From assembly GCF_018847975.1 (NCBI RefSeq), contig NZ_CP072597.1, forward strand, positions 5,123,001-5,187,000: 64,000 bases of DNA, in the 5' to 3' direction. Position 1 is the first letter of the stretch; each line of letters begins with the position of its first letter. A program made the translations under genes and the position numbers. The DNA comes from Lysobacter sp. K5869 (lineage in GTDB: Bacteria; Pseudomonadota; Gammaproteobacteria; Xanthomonadales; Xanthomonadaceae). The notes under the pieces are model-generated. The model saw nothing but the letters and a program-made list of their open reading frames with translations. It was not told where the DNA came from and did no database searches. Below, one piece after another: positions 27,004 to 35,929 of this stretch.

Positions 27004-27813
27004 TTGACCGAGATCATTGTTGTCACTTCGGGCAAGGGCGGCGTCGGCAAGACCACGACCAGCGCCAGCCTGTCCTGCGGCCTCGCCCGACGCGGCCACA
27101 AAGTCGCGGTCATCGACTTCGACGTCGGCCTGCGCAACCTCGACCTGATCATGGGCTGCGAACGCCGCGTCGTGTACGACTTCGTCAACGTCGTCAACGG
27201 CGAAGCCACGCTCAAGCAAGCGCTGATCAAGGACAAGCGTTTCGAAACGCTGTTCATCCTGGCCGCGTCGCAGACCCGCGACAAGGACGCGCTGACCAAG
27301 GAAGGCGTGCAGAAGGTGCTGGAAGACCTCACCGCCGACGGCTTCGACTACATCGTCTGCGATTCGCCGGCCGGCATCGAAAAGGGCGCGTTCCTGGCCA
27401 TGTACTTCGCCGACCAGGCGGTCGTGGTGGTGAACCCGGAAGTGTCCTCGGTGCGCGACTCCGACCGCATCCTCGGCCTGCTCTCGTCCAAGACCCGCCG
27501 CGCCGAGAACGGCGAGCGCGTCAAGGAACACTTGCTGCTGACCCGCTACAGCCCCAAGCGGGTGGAAACCGGCGAGATGCTCAGCATCGGCGACGTCGAG
27601 GAAATCCTCGGCCTCAAGACCGTCGGCGTGATCCCCGAGTCCGGCGACGTGCTCAACGCCTCCAACAAGGGCGAGCCGGTGATCCTGGAAACCGAATCCG
27701 ACGCTGCCCAGGCTTACGACGATGCCGTCGCCCGCCTGCTCGGCGACACCCGTCCGATGCGCTTCACCCAAGTGGAAAAGAAGGGCTTCTTCAGCAAGAT
27801 CTTCGGAGGCTGA
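27004..27813 (+). CDS. minD: Septum site-determining ATPase MinD
   Basis: The 269-residue deviant Walker ATPase has GKGGVGKT at residues 10-17 with signature Lys11, the switch region [15 protein letters not shown], and a C-terminal amphipathic membrane-targeting helix (GFFSKIFGG). It recruits MinC to the membrane and oscillates with MinE. The start is TTG at 27004, supported by GGAGG at 26991-26995 and by homology starting exactly at [11 protein letters not shown]. Confidence 0.97.
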   Translation: MTEIIVVTSGKGGVGKTTTSASLSCGLARRGHKVAVIDFDVGLRNLDLIMGCERRVVYDFVNVVNGEATLKQALIKDKRFETLFILAASQTRDKDALTKEGVQKVLEDLTADGFDYIVCDSPAGIEKGAFLAMYFADQAVVVVNPEVSSVRDSDRILGLLSSKTRRAENGERVKEHLLLTRYSPKRVETGEMLSIGDVEEILGLKTVGVIPESGDVLNASNKGEPVILETESDAAQAYDDAVARLLGDTRPMRFTQVEKKGFFSKIFGG

Positions 27814-27817
27814 GCTC

Positions 27818-28084
27818 ATGGGTCTGTTCGACTTCCTGCTGGCCAAGAAGCAAACCGCCGCGGTCGCCAAGGACCGCCTGCGGATCATCGTCGCGCACGA
27901 GCGCGCCGGCCGCGGCGGCCCGGACTATCTGCCGATGCTGCAGCGCGAACTGTTGGAAGTGATCCGCAAGTACGTCAACGTCGATGTCGAAGCGGTCAAG
28001 GTCGATGTGGTCAAGGAAGGCCAGCACGACGTGCTCGACATCTCGGTGGCGCTGCCCGATGCGCCGGGGTCGACGCCGGCGTAA
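27818..28084 (+). CDS. minE: Cell division topological specificity factor MinE
   Basis: The 88-residue protein starts [20 protein letters not shown], the membrane and MinD-contacting segment, followed by LRIIVAHER and the topological domain [19 protein letters not shown]. It stimulates MinD ATPase and drives pole-to-pole oscillation. The start is 4 bp after the minD stop, with GGAGG inside the end of minD. Confidence 0.96.
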   Translation: MGLFDFLLAKKQTAAVAKDRLRIIVAHERAGRGGPDYLPMLQRELLEVIRKYVNVDVEAVKVDVVKEGQHDVLDISVALPDAPGSTPA

Positions 28085-28164
28085 GGCCGAGGATGCGACG
28101 GCGGCCGGGGTCCGGCCGCTTTTGCCGCGTTGCGACGATCGCCGCGCGGCTTCGCGATCCGCCT

Positions 28165-28332
28165 GTAGGAGCGGCGTGAGCCGCGACGCGCGCAATCTGC
28201 GCGCGAGCGTCGTCTTCGTGTTCGCGGCGGTTCGCGCCGTTGCGCTTTGAATGCATGGGCCGGGCGTTTTTCGCTTCGGTCGGTGCGTGGTATTGAACTT
28301 CTTCGGTTGGTCGCGGCTCACGCCGCTCCTAC
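28165..28332. repeat. GTAG-REP inverted pair downstream of minE
   Basis: A perfect 23-bp inverted repeat: 28165-28187 (GTAGGAGCGGCGTGAGCC...) and 28310-28332, with a 122-bp spacer. Each arm has its own small hairpin. It fills the gap between minE and the next gene. Confidence 0.95.
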
Positions 28333-28365
28333 AAAGACCGATCCGCAACTCCGGCTCCACTCGCC

Positions 28366-28833
28366 ATGCTCACCCTCGCCGACATCGCCTTCGACGACGC
28401 CTCCGCCCTGCTCGCCCGCTACGGGCTGAGCCTGGTGCATGTGGCCGACGGCGAAGCCATTCCCGGCAGCTATTGGGGCGACAGCGAGGCCGGCATCATC
28501 GCCAGCACCGTCTACGTGCGCGACGACACCCCGGTGCATTCGATGCTGCACGAGGCCTGCCATCTGATCGTGTTGCCGCCGCAGCGGCGCGCGGCGGTGC
28601 ACACCGACGCCACCGATTCGATCGAGGAAGAGGACGCGGTGCTGGTGCTGCAGACCGTGCTCGCCGAAGCCATTCCCGGCGCCGGGCGCGAGCGCATGTT
28701 CGCGGACATGGATGCGTGGGGCTACACCTTCCGCCTGGGCTCGGCCAAGGCTTACGTCGAGCAGGACGCGGAGACGTCGTGGCGATGGCTGGCCGAACGC
28801 GGCCTGGTGAAGCTGCCCGAACGCACGCTGTGA
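28366..28833 (+). CDS. HExxH-containing conserved hypothetical protein
   Basis: A 155-residue soluble protein with SMLHEACHLI at residues 59-68, giving the metallopeptidase motif His62-Glu63-x-x-His66. A downstream acidic cluster SIEEEDAVLVLQ at about 82-93 could supply a third zinc ligand. No signal peptide is present. Small proteins of this layout occur in xanthomonads without a named function. A zinc-dependent activity is an inference from the motif only. Confidence 0.65.
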   Translation: MLTLADIAFDDASALLARYGLSLVHVADGEAIPGSYWGDSEAGIIASTVYVRDDTPVHSMLHEACHLIVLPPQRRAAVHTDATDSIEEEDAVLVLQTVLAEAIPGAGRERMFADMDAWGYTFRLGSAKAYVEQDAETSWRWLAERGLVKLPERTL

Positions 28834-28842
28834 CTCGCGCAG

Positions 28843-28927
28843 GGGCCGTCAGGCCCGGCACGCGGTGATTTGCGGGAGGGCCGTCAGGCCCGATGCGCTG
28901 CGACTCGCGCAATGGCCGTCGGGCCCG
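28843..28927 (+). repeat. Three direct copies of a GGGCC-GTCA-GGCCC hairpin
   Basis: Copies at 28843-28856, 28878-28891 and 28913-28927 (the last imperfect), spaced about 35 bp, with partly conserved flanks (GATGCGCTGCGACTCGCGC). They follow the stop codon of the HExxH gene. The rest of the 316-bp gap up to 29149 shows nothing further. Confidence 0.8.
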
Positions 28928-29149
28928 ATGCGCTTCGCTGGGAACGTCGCGCCGCTTTAAGTAAGCCGCAAGCGAACCGTCCGACTCCATCGTTCCGAGC
29001 GGCCACCGACGCCCTCCCTGGCGCCGACGCCATTCGAACCGTGCGGAGCGGCTATCCCCATAACCGGCCCCGGCTTGCACTACTGGTGCTTCCCTTCCCC
29101 TGAAGCGCCATCCAAGGCGCCACTCTCCCCGAGTTCCTGCGCGGCGCGC

Positions 29150-29530
29150 TCAGTGCGCGGCCAGATGCTCGCGCGGCTCGCGCACGACCGGCGCGGCCAA
29201 ATCTGGCAGCGCCACGGCGCGGTCGACTTCGACCTCCGCCTCGGCGACCGGATCGGGCAAGGCGCGCGCGGCGCTGCGGTTGGGGCCGGCGTCGGCCGGC
29301 CCGTTGATCATGACCACGCCCACCGCGGCCATCGCCAGCAGGGCGAACAAGACGATGCGGACGGCGCGGCGGGCGAACGAACGGCGGCTGCGGACCGGCG
29401 CGTCGGGCGCCTGGGCCCAGCTCAAGTCCGCGCTGAACAAACGGGCGCCGCCGTCGCGTCCGCTCAGCGGCAAGGCCGTCAGCGTGGCGGTGTGCAACTT
29501 GCCGTTGGCGGAACCCAAGCTCTGTTTCAT
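29150..29530 (-). CDS. Hypothetical single-pass membrane protein
   Basis: A 126-residue protein with a cytoplasmic-type N-terminus (Arg-rich SRRSFARRAVR just before the helix), one transmembrane segment at about 58-76 (IVLFALLAMAAVGVVMING) and an acidic, Val/Glu-rich C-terminal tail. No family recognised. The start codon has only a weak AAGG close to it, so the start is less certain. Confidence 0.55.
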   Translation of the reverse strand: MKQSLGSANGKLHTATLTALPLSGRDGGARLFSADLSWAQAPDAPVRSRRSFARRAVRIVLFALLAMAAVGVVMINGPADAGPNRSAARALPDPVAEAEVEVDRAVALPDLAAPVVREPREHLAAH

Positions 29531-30047
29531 GCCTTATCCGTTGCAGCCTATACACGGTGCCGGAGTCCCCACCCCGGCGCGGCCAGCCGATGAACGGCTG
29601 CCCTTGGACGTCACTTTTTCCGTTTTCGCGTCACAAATCAAATCGATTTTCGTGACAAGGGCCCGATTCGTTCCATCACGCGCTGTTTCCCAGGCTGAAC
29701 GAAAACGCGATTCAGGTCGCGTCCGTTGCGCGGGGACCGCGTGAATACCGAATATTTAACAATCTAACCGATTACACGAAACGAAATTTTTACATTATTT
29801 CGCGAACCTGTCAGCAGTTTGTCATGAACGAAACGACCGACTCAGCCAAAAACGGCCGTCGGGCCACATTCCGGTAATCGTTTTCACGGGCCCGACTGTG
29901 CCGGATTTGCGCAAACCCGTCTCAGCGCATGTCGCGCCGGCGCCTGGCTTCGAGACGCGTCGCACTGCGGCTTGCGCCATCCCGACCCGCCCTCTAGCCT
30001 TCCGGTTCGCGCGCCAGGCGCGACACTTTTTTCTGGAGAGAGCACAC
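29531..30047. other. Long AT-rich leader of the M2 peptidase gene
   Basis: The region contains the most AT-rich stretch of the window (29740-29830, with ATACCGAATATTTAAC and ACGAAATTTTTACATTATTT), including a CGAAAT..ATTTCG inverted repeat at about 29784-29802. It is presumably the promoter or operator region of the peptidase and of the divergent 29530 gene. No ORF with coding character was found in it. Confidence 0.5.
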
Positions 30048-32081
30048 ATGAAACCTGTCCGCGCCCTTTTGGCGCTCGGCGTCGCCGCGGCCGTGTTCGG
30101 CCTGGCCGGCTGCAAGAAGGAACCCGCCCCCGCCCCGAGCGCCAACGCCCCGGCCGCCGCGCCGGCCGGCGAAACCGCGGACCAGTTCATCGCTCGGGTC
30201 AACGACGAATACAAGAAGATGTATCCGGAGATGACCGCCGCGCAGTGGCTGTCGTCGACCTACATCAACGACGACAGCCAGCTGCTCTCGGCCAAGGCCA
30301 ACGAGCGCTATCTGACCCAGCTCAACAGCTGGATCGAGCAGTCCAAGAAGTTCGAAGGCCAGCCGATGTCGCCGGCCACCGCGCGCGCGATCCAACTGCT
30401 GAAGATCGGCACCGCGATGCCGGCGCCGAAGGATCCGGCCAAGCTCGCCGAACTCACCCAGATCGCCACGCGCATGGAAGGCATGTACGGCTCGGGCAGC
30501 TATTGCAGCGGCCCTGGCGACACCGATTGCCGCCAGCTCGGCGAACTCGAGGACGTGCTGCGCAACAGCCGCGACTACGACGCTCAGCTCGACGCCTGGA
30601 AGGGCTGGCACACCATCTCCAAGCCGATGCGCAAGGACTACACGCGCTTCGTCGAACTGGTCAACGAAGGCGCGCGCAACCTCGGCTACGCCGACACCGG
30701 CGAGCTGTGGCGCTCGGGCTACGACATGAGCCCGGCGGAACTGTCGGCCGAGACCGACCGCCTGTGGGGCCAGGTCAAGCCGCTGTACGAACAGCTGCAC
30801 TGCTACACCCGCTCGCGCCTGGAAACCAAGTACGGCAACGACAAGGGCCAGGTCGGCGGCGGCATGCTGCCGGCGCATCTGCTCGGCAATATGTGGCAGC
30901 AGGATTGGGGCAACTTGTGGGACGTGCTGGCGCCGTACAGCGAGCAGCAGGCCGGCAGCCTCGACATCAACGGCGCGCTGGCGCGCCAGTACCAGCAAGT
31001 GCTCGACGCGCAGCGCAACAAGGCCGGCGGCGAAGGCGACACCGCGCAGCAGGCGCAGGTCGAAGTCGACGCCGCGCTCGCCAACGCCAAGCGCATGACC
31101 GAACGCGCGCAGGACTTCTACGTCTCGCTCGGCATGCCCAAGCTGCCCGACAGCTATTGGAACAAGACCCAGTTCGTGAAGCCGCGCGACCGCGACGTGG
31201 TCTGCCACGCCAGCGCCTGGGACATGAACATGAGCGGCGACGTGCGCACCAAGATGTGCATCAAGCCGAACGAAGAAGACTTCACCACGATCTATCACGA
31301 GCTCGGCCACGTCTATTACTACCTGGCCTACAACAAGCAGCCGCCGCTGTTCCAGACCGGCGCGCACGACGGCTTCCACGAAGCCATCGGCGACACCATC
31401 GTGCTGGCGATGACGCCGAAGTACCTGTCCTCGATCGGCATGGTCGGCAGCCCGCAGCAGAGCCAGGAAGCGCTGATCAATGCGCAGATGCGCATGGCCC
31501 TGGCCAAGGTGTCGTTCCTGCCGTTCGGCCTGATGATCGACCGCTGGCGCTGGGGCGTGTTCGACGGTTCGATCAAGCCCGACCAGTACAACAAGGCGTG
31601 GTGGGAACTGAAGGCCAAGTACCAGGGCGTCGCGCCGACGCAGGCGCGCGGCGAAGAGTTCTTCGACGCCGGCGCCAAGTACCACGTGCCGGGCAACACG
31701 CCGTACACGCGCTACTTCCTCTCGCACATCCTGCAGTTCCAGTTCTACAAGTCGCTGTGCGACGCGGCCGGCTACAAGGGCCCGCTGTACGAGTGCAGCT
31801 TCTACGGCAACAAGGCCGCCGGCGCCAAGTTCGAGGCGATGCTGAGCAAGGGCGCGAGCCAGCCGTGGCAGCAGACGATGAAGGAACTGACCGGCGGCGA
31901 GAAGATGGACGCCTCGGCGGTGCTGGAATACTTCGCGCCGCTGCAGACCTGGCTCAAGCAGCAGAACGAAGGCAAGAGCTGCGGCTGGCAGGCCTCGGCC
32001 GCGGGCGCTCCGGCGCCGGTGTCGCCGGCCGCCAAGCCGGCGGCGAAGACCGAGGCGCCGGCCAAGCCCGCCAAGGGCTGA
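30048..32081 (+). CDS. M2-family (ACE-like) peptidyl-dipeptidase lipoprotein
   Basis: The 677-residue zinc peptidase is homologous to animal angiotensin-converting enzyme and to the Xanthomonas ACE homologue. The active site is visible as YHELGHVYYY (His417, Glu418, His421) with the third zinc ligand Glu445 in GFHEAIGDT. It has a lipoprotein signal peptide ending LAGC (Cys about 22) and an Ala/Pro/Lys-rich C-terminal tail. The family cleaves dipeptides from peptide C-termini, here probably in the periplasm. ATG at 30048 is preceded by GGAGAG. A strong terminator follows. Confidence 0.95.
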   Translation: MKPVRALLALGVAAAVFGLAGCKKEPAPAPSANAPAAAPAGETADQFIARVNDEYKKMYPEMTAAQWLSSTYINDDSQLLSAKANERYLTQLNSWIEQSKKFEGQPMSPATARAIQLLKIGTAMPAPKDPAKLAELTQIATRMEGMYGSGSYCSGPGDTDCRQLGELEDVLRNSRDYDAQLDAWKGWHTISKPMRKDYTRFVELVNEGARNLGYADTGELWRSGYDMSPAELSAETDRLWGQVKPLYEQLHCYTRSRLETKYGNDKGQVGGGMLPAHLLGNMWQQDWGNLWDVLAPYSEQQAGSLDINGALARQYQQVLDAQRNKAGGEGDTAQQAQVEVDAALANAKRMTERAQDFYVSLGMPKLPDSYWNKTQFVKPRDRDVVCHASAWDMNMSGDVRTKMCIKPNEEDFTTIYHELGHVYYYLAYNKQPPLFQTGAHDGFHEAIGDTIVLAMTPKYLSSIGMVGSPQQSQEALINAQMRMALAKVSFLPFGLMIDRWRWGVFDGSIKPDQYNKAWWELKAKYQGVAPTQARGEEFFDAGAKYHVPGNTPYTRYFLSHILQFQFYKSLCDAAGYKGPLYECSFYGNKAAGAKFEAMLSKGASQPWQQTMKELTGGEKMDASAVLEYFAPLQTWLKQQNEGKSCGWQASAAGAPAPVSPAAKPAAKTEAPAKPAKG

Positions 32082-32104
32082 GCGGCGTTCTCAGCGCGAA
32101 ACCG

Positions 32105-32135
32105 ACGGGCCGGCTCATGCCGGCCCGTTTTTTTT
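32105..32135 (+). terminator. Rho-independent terminator of the M2 peptidase gene
   Basis: ACGGGCCGGC - TCAT - GCCGGCCCGT followed by an eight-T run. Beyond it (32190-32280) lies a pyrimidine-rich stretch (TTTCTCTTCTCTCGTTCC-like) resembling the strand complement of purine-rich intergenic sequence common in xanthomonads. No gene occurs up to 32393. Confidence 0.95.
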
Positions 32136-32393
32136 GGGCGGCGGCGCCGCAGCCGCAAATGCGCGCGCGGATGCTGCGACGCTCATCGCCCCCGCCATTT
32201 CGCAGCGACCTGCATTCCCCGTTTCTCTTCTCTCGTTCCTCGATCCTCATCTCTCGTTCCCAGTTTCCCGTCCCCAACCGCCCGATCCGATCAATCCCCC
32301 CCGCCCGACCCGGTACTGGCGCCCGGCCCGGCGCCGGCCGATGATCCGGGCCTGACCGGCGACCTCCCGCCGCTTCCGACGAGCCCGACCCGC

Positions 32394-33902
32394 ATGACCG
32401 CTTCCCGCCGCACCGCCCCCCGCCGCACCGCCCTCGCTCTGCTCGCGGCCGTCTTCGCCGCCGGCGGCGCCCACGCCGCCGAACGCGCCGCCGAGCCGGT
32501 GGATCTGCTGATCCGCCACGCCAACGTCGTCGACGTGATCGCCGGCCAGCTGCGCGCCGACCGCCTGATCGCGGTGCGCGGCGACCGCATCGTCGCGGTC
32601 GAACCCGACGCCCGCGCCGCGCGCTTCGCCGCGCAGCGCAGCATCGACGCCCACGGCAAGTACGCGATTCCCGGCCTGTGGGACATGCACGTGCACTTCG
32701 GCGGCGGCGACCAACTGATCGAAGAGAACAAGAACTTGCTGCCGCTGTACGTCGCCCACGGCATCGCCGCGGTGCGCGACGCCGCCGGCGACCTGAGCCC
32801 GAGCGTGTTCGAATGGCGCGACGCGGTCGCCGCCGGCCGCCTCGACGGCCCGACGATCTTCACTTCGGGCCCGAAGCTGGAAGGCTACAAATCGATTTGG
32901 CCGGGCGACATCGAAGTCGGCAGCAGCGCCGAAATCGCCAAGGCGCTGGATCAGCTGCAGGGCTGGAAGGTCGACTTCGTCAAGATCACCGACAACACCT
33001 TGTCGCCGGAATTGTTCATGGACGCGCTCAAGCAGGCGCGCGCGCGCGGGCTGCGGGTGTCGGCGCACGTGCCGTTCGTGTTGCCCATCGACGAAGTCAG
33101 CCAGGCCGGTTTGAGTTCGATCGAACACGTCGAATACGCGTACAAGGCCGGCTCGTCGAAGGAAGCCGAGATCAGCGCGATGGTCCGTCGCGGCGAGATC
33201 GACAGCCGCGAAGGTTGGAACCGCATCCAAGCGACGTTCGACCGCAAGACCGCGCTCGCCGCCTACCGCCGCCTCGCCCAGCGCGGCACGGCGGTGACGC
33301 CGACGCTCAACGGCAGCTTCGTCACCACGTATCTGGATCGCGACGACCACAAGAACGATCCCTACCTGCAGTACATCGGGCCGGGGTTGCAGGCGACGTA
33401 CGCGTGGCGGGTCGAGCGCGCGGCCAAGGACGACGCCGCGGCGATCGTGCGCCGGCACGAGCGCTACGAGCGCAACGCTTCGATCCTGCCGCTGTTGCAG
33501 CAGGCCGGCGTCAACATCCTCGCCGGTACCGACGCAGGCTTCCTCAATTCGTTCAACTACCCGGGCGTCGGGCTGCACGATGAGATGCAGCGCTTCGTCG
33601 AGAACGGCCTGACCCCGCTGCAGACGCTGCGCGCGGCGACGATCAACGGCGCGCGCTTCCTCGGCCAGGACAAGGAACATGGGTCGCTGGCGGCGGGCAA
33701 GGCGGCCGACATCGTGTTGCTCGATGCCGACCCGCTGCGCGATATCGGAGCGACGCGGAAGATCGATACGTTCGTGCTGCGCGGCAAGGTGCACGACCGC
33801 GCGGCGCTGGATGCGATGTTGGCGCAGGTGCGCGGGGAAGTGGCGGCGCAGCGGGCGGCGGCGGATGCGGCGAAGGCGAAGCAGGACGGCGCTAAGCGTT
33901 GA
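32394..33902 (+). CDS. Secreted metal-dependent amidohydrolase
   Basis: A 502-residue protein with a signal peptide (MTASRRTAPRRTALALLAAV...AHA|AE) and an imidazolonepropionase-like amidohydrolase fold. The metal ligands appear in order as MHVHFG, the Lys of FVKITDN, RVSAHVPF, IEHVEY and ILAGTDAG. The C-terminal composite strand is GSLAAGKAADIVLLDADPL. Such exported members hydrolyse cyclic amides or dipeptides such as Xaa-Pro or Xaa-Arg substrates. The exact substrate is unknown. It has its own start region 312 bp after the ACE-like gene. Confidence 0.88.
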   Translation: MTASRRTAPRRTALALLAAVFAAGGAHAAERAAEPVDLLIRHANVVDVIAGQLRADRLIAVRGDRIVAVEPDARAARFAAQRSIDAHGKYAIPGLWDMHVHFGGGDQLIEENKNLLPLYVAHGIAAVRDAAGDLSPSVFEWRDAVAAGRLDGPTIFTSGPKLEGYKSIWPGDIEVGSSAEIAKALDQLQGWKVDFVKITDNTLSPELFMDALKQARARGLRVSAHVPFVLPIDEVSQAGLSSIEHVEYAYKAGSSKEAEISAMVRRGEIDSREGWNRIQATFDRKTALAAYRRLAQRGTAVTPTLNGSFVTTYLDRDDHKNDPYLQYIGPGLQATYAWRVERAAKDDAAAIVRRHERYERNASILPLLQQAGVNILAGTDAGFLNSFNYPGVGLHDEMQRFVENGLTPLQTLRAATINGARFLGQDKEHGSLAAGKAADIVLLDADPLRDIGATRKIDTFVLRGKVHDRAALDAMLAQVRGEVAAQRAAADAAKAKQDGAKR

Positions 33903-33959
33903 GGTTCGCTGGGCTGCGGGTTTCGCGGGGATAGTCGGGTATCGCCGTAGTCGCGTTGT

Positions 33960-34093
33960 CGCGGTCGCAGCTCGCGCAGCTCCTACAGGGGGCTATGTAG
34001 GAGCTGCGCGAGCTGCGACCGCGAAAATTCGGCGACGGCGCGGCTTCCATCGCGCCGGAACGTTCGCGGTCGCGGCTCACGCCGCTCCTACAC
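33960..34093. repeat. Perfect 28-bp GTAG-REP palindrome plus an inverted copy
   Basis: Arms 33960-33987 and 33996-34023 are exact reverse complements (28 bp) with only an 8-nt loop, and a further inverted REP follows at about 34069-34093. The element lies between the convergent amidohydrolase and AraC genes and would form a very stable hairpin in either transcript. Confidence 0.97.
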
Positions 34094-34110
34094 GCGCATC
34101 GCGCCGCCGC

Positions 34111-34932
34111 TCATCCTTTCTTCGCCTGCCGGAACTTCTGCGGCGTCGTCCCGCTGAACTGCTGGAACATCGCGATGAACGCCGACGCGCTCGCGTACCC
34201 CATGTCGGCCGCCACTTGCTGCACGCTGCGGCCCTGCTCCAACAACGGCACCGATTGCTGGAAGCGCAGGCGCTGCCGCCATTGCGCGAACGACATCCCC
34301 AACTCGTCGCGGCAACGCCGGCTCAAGGTGCGCTCGGTGGTGTGCACGCGCTGCGCCCATTCCTCCAGCGTGGTGTTGTCGCCCGGCGCGTGCTGCAGCG
34401 CGTCCAGGATCGGCCCGAGCAGGCGGTCGTCGCTGTGCGGGACGAAGCTGAGCAGCATCGGCGTGGCCAGCAACTTATCGATCAGCACCCGCGCCAGCCG
34501 CCGGTCGGCGGGCGAGTCGGGAATCTCGACGCCGCGGTCGAACAAATCCTCGACGCCGGCCAGGAACAACGGATGCAGGCGCACGATGCCGGGCGTGGCC
34601 GGCAGCGCCGGGGTGTAGCGCTCGGCGATGTTGATCAACCGGCATTTCACCTCGCGCCGGTTGTGCGAGGTGTGGTCCATGCCGGCCGGAATCCAGGCCG
34701 CGTAGCCCGGCGGCGCGAACAGCGGCTGGCCCTCGACCACGAACGACATGCTGCCGGATTCGACGAACGCCAGCTGGCCCCAGGGATGGCGGTGCAGCGC
34801 GCTCTCGGTGTCCACCGCCAGCGCCTCGTAGCGCAGCAGCAGCGGGCCGGGCAATGAACGGTAGGGGTAATGGAACTGGCGGCTGCGGCGCATTTGTCCG
34901 GGGCTCGCTACGGCGTGTCGGGTTATCGGCAT
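34111..34932 (-). CDS. AraC-family transcriptional regulator
   Basis: The 273-residue regulator has an N-terminal cupin sensor (about 20-120, HRHPWGQLAFVESGSMSFVV) and a C-terminal double HTH (about 165-270) including TTERTLSRRCRDELGMSFAQ and VAADMGYASASAFIAMFQQF. The start at 34932 was chosen because an in-frame ATG at 34950 overlaps a TAGAAT that looks like the -10 box. The gene is divergent from an EamA transporter, the likely target. It is probably a ligand-responsive repressor or activator of that exporter. Confidence 0.88.
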   Translation of the reverse strand: MPITRHAVASPGQMRRSRQFHYPYRSLPGPLLLRYEALAVDTESALHRHPWGQLAFVESGSMSFVVEGQPLFAPPGYAAWIPAGMDHTSHNRREVKCRLINIAERYTPALPATPGIVRLHPLFLAGVEDLFDRGVEIPDSPADRRLARVLIDKLLATPMLLSFVPHSDDRLLGPILDALQHAPGDNTTLEEWAQRVHTTERTLSRRCRDELGMSFAQWRQRLRFQQSVPLLEQGRSVQQVAADMGYASASAFIAMFQQFSGTTPQKFRQAKKG

Positions 34933-34948
34933 TTGCCGGCTACCCGAC

Positions 34949-34987
34949 ATTCTAAAATAAGCGGCCCCCACGTTGTACCCGTTGTAC
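34949..34987. promoter_or_regulatory. Divergent promoter/operator between araC-type regulator and eamA
   Basis: Overlapping -10-like boxes face opposite ways: TAGAAT on the minus strand (34954-34949) and TAAAAT on the plus strand (34953-34958). Just downstream of the plus-strand box is a direct repeat CGTTGTAC-C-CGTTGTAC (34971-34987), spaced by 9 bp and suited to bind a regulator. Confidence 0.5.
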
Positions 34988-35001
34988 GAAGGATGTCCGC
35001 G

Positions 35002-35901
35002 ATGCACCTGTTACTGCCGATCCTGGCCACCTTGATCTGGGCCGGAAACACGATCGTCAGCAAGCTCTCGGCCGGCGCGATCGAGCCGGCGGCGATCTCG
35101 TTCTACCGCTGGCTGGTCGCGCTGCTGGCGCTGACCCCGTTCCTGCTGCCGCGGGTGTGGGCGCTGCGCGCGCAGGTGCGGCCGTACTGGCGCAAGCTGG
35201 TGGTGCTGGCCGCGCTGGGCATGGTCATGTACCAGTCGCTAGCTTATTTCGCCGCGCACAGCGTCAGCGCGATGACGATGGGCCTGGTGGTGGCGGCGAT
35301 TCCACCGATGACGATGGTCATCGGCATGGTCGTGCTCAAGACCCGTCCCTCGCCCGGGATGTTGATCGGCGCGGCGGTGTCGTTCGTCGGCCTGACCTGG
35401 CTGCTCAGCGGCGGCCACCCGGCGCTGCTGGTCCAGCAAGGCCTCGGCCGCGGCGAACTGATGATGCTGCTGGCCGCGTTCTCCTACGCGCTGTACGGCG
35501 TGCTGGTGAAGCGCTGGGCGCTGCCGATCCCGAACGGCGAATCGCTGTACCTGCAGATCCTGTGCGGCACCGTGCTGTTGCTGCCGGGCTTCCTGCTCGC
35601 GCCGTCGGTGGCGCTGACCGCGCACAACCTGCCGCTGGTGCTGTACGCCGGCATCCTCGCCTCGACCCTGGCGCCGTGGTTCTGGATGCACGGTCTGCTG
35701 CGCTTGGGCACGGACAAGACCGCGGTGCTGATGAACCTCACCCCGGTGTTCACCGCGGCGCTGGCGGTGATGCTGCTGGGCGAACCCTTGCAGCTGTATC
35801 ACTGGATCGGCGGCGGATTGACCCTGCTCGGCGTGGCGGTGGCGCAGGCGTTGAAGCAGAAGCCGGCGCCGGTGTTGCGGGTGCAAGAGTGCGCGGGCTG
35901 A
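35002..35901 (+). CDS. EamA/DMT-family transporter
   Basis: The 299-residue inner-membrane protein has about ten hydrophobic helices in two EamA repeats (MHLLLPILATLIWAGNTIVS ... and LMMLLAAFSYALYGVLVKRW ...). These transporters export amino acids, metabolites or drugs. The ATG at 35002 was preferred to the one at 34993 because AAGGA then has 8-bp spacing. It is expressed divergently from the AraC-type gene. Confidence 0.9.
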   Translation: MHLLLPILATLIWAGNTIVSKLSAGAIEPAAISFYRWLVALLALTPFLLPRVWALRAQVRPYWRKLVVLAALGMVMYQSLAYFAAHSVSAMTMGLVVAAIPPMTMVIGMVVLKTRPSPGMLIGAAVSFVGLTWLLSGGHPALLVQQGLGRGELMMLLAAFSYALYGVLVKRWALPIPNGESLYLQILCGTVLLLPGFLLAPSVALTAHNLPLVLYAGILASTLAPWFWMHGLLRLGTDKTAVLMNLTPVFTAALAVMLLGEPLQLYHWIGGGLTLLGVAVAQALKQKPAPVLRVQECAG

Positions 35902-35929
35902 GTTTCGGGTTGCGCCGTAGGCCGGTTGT

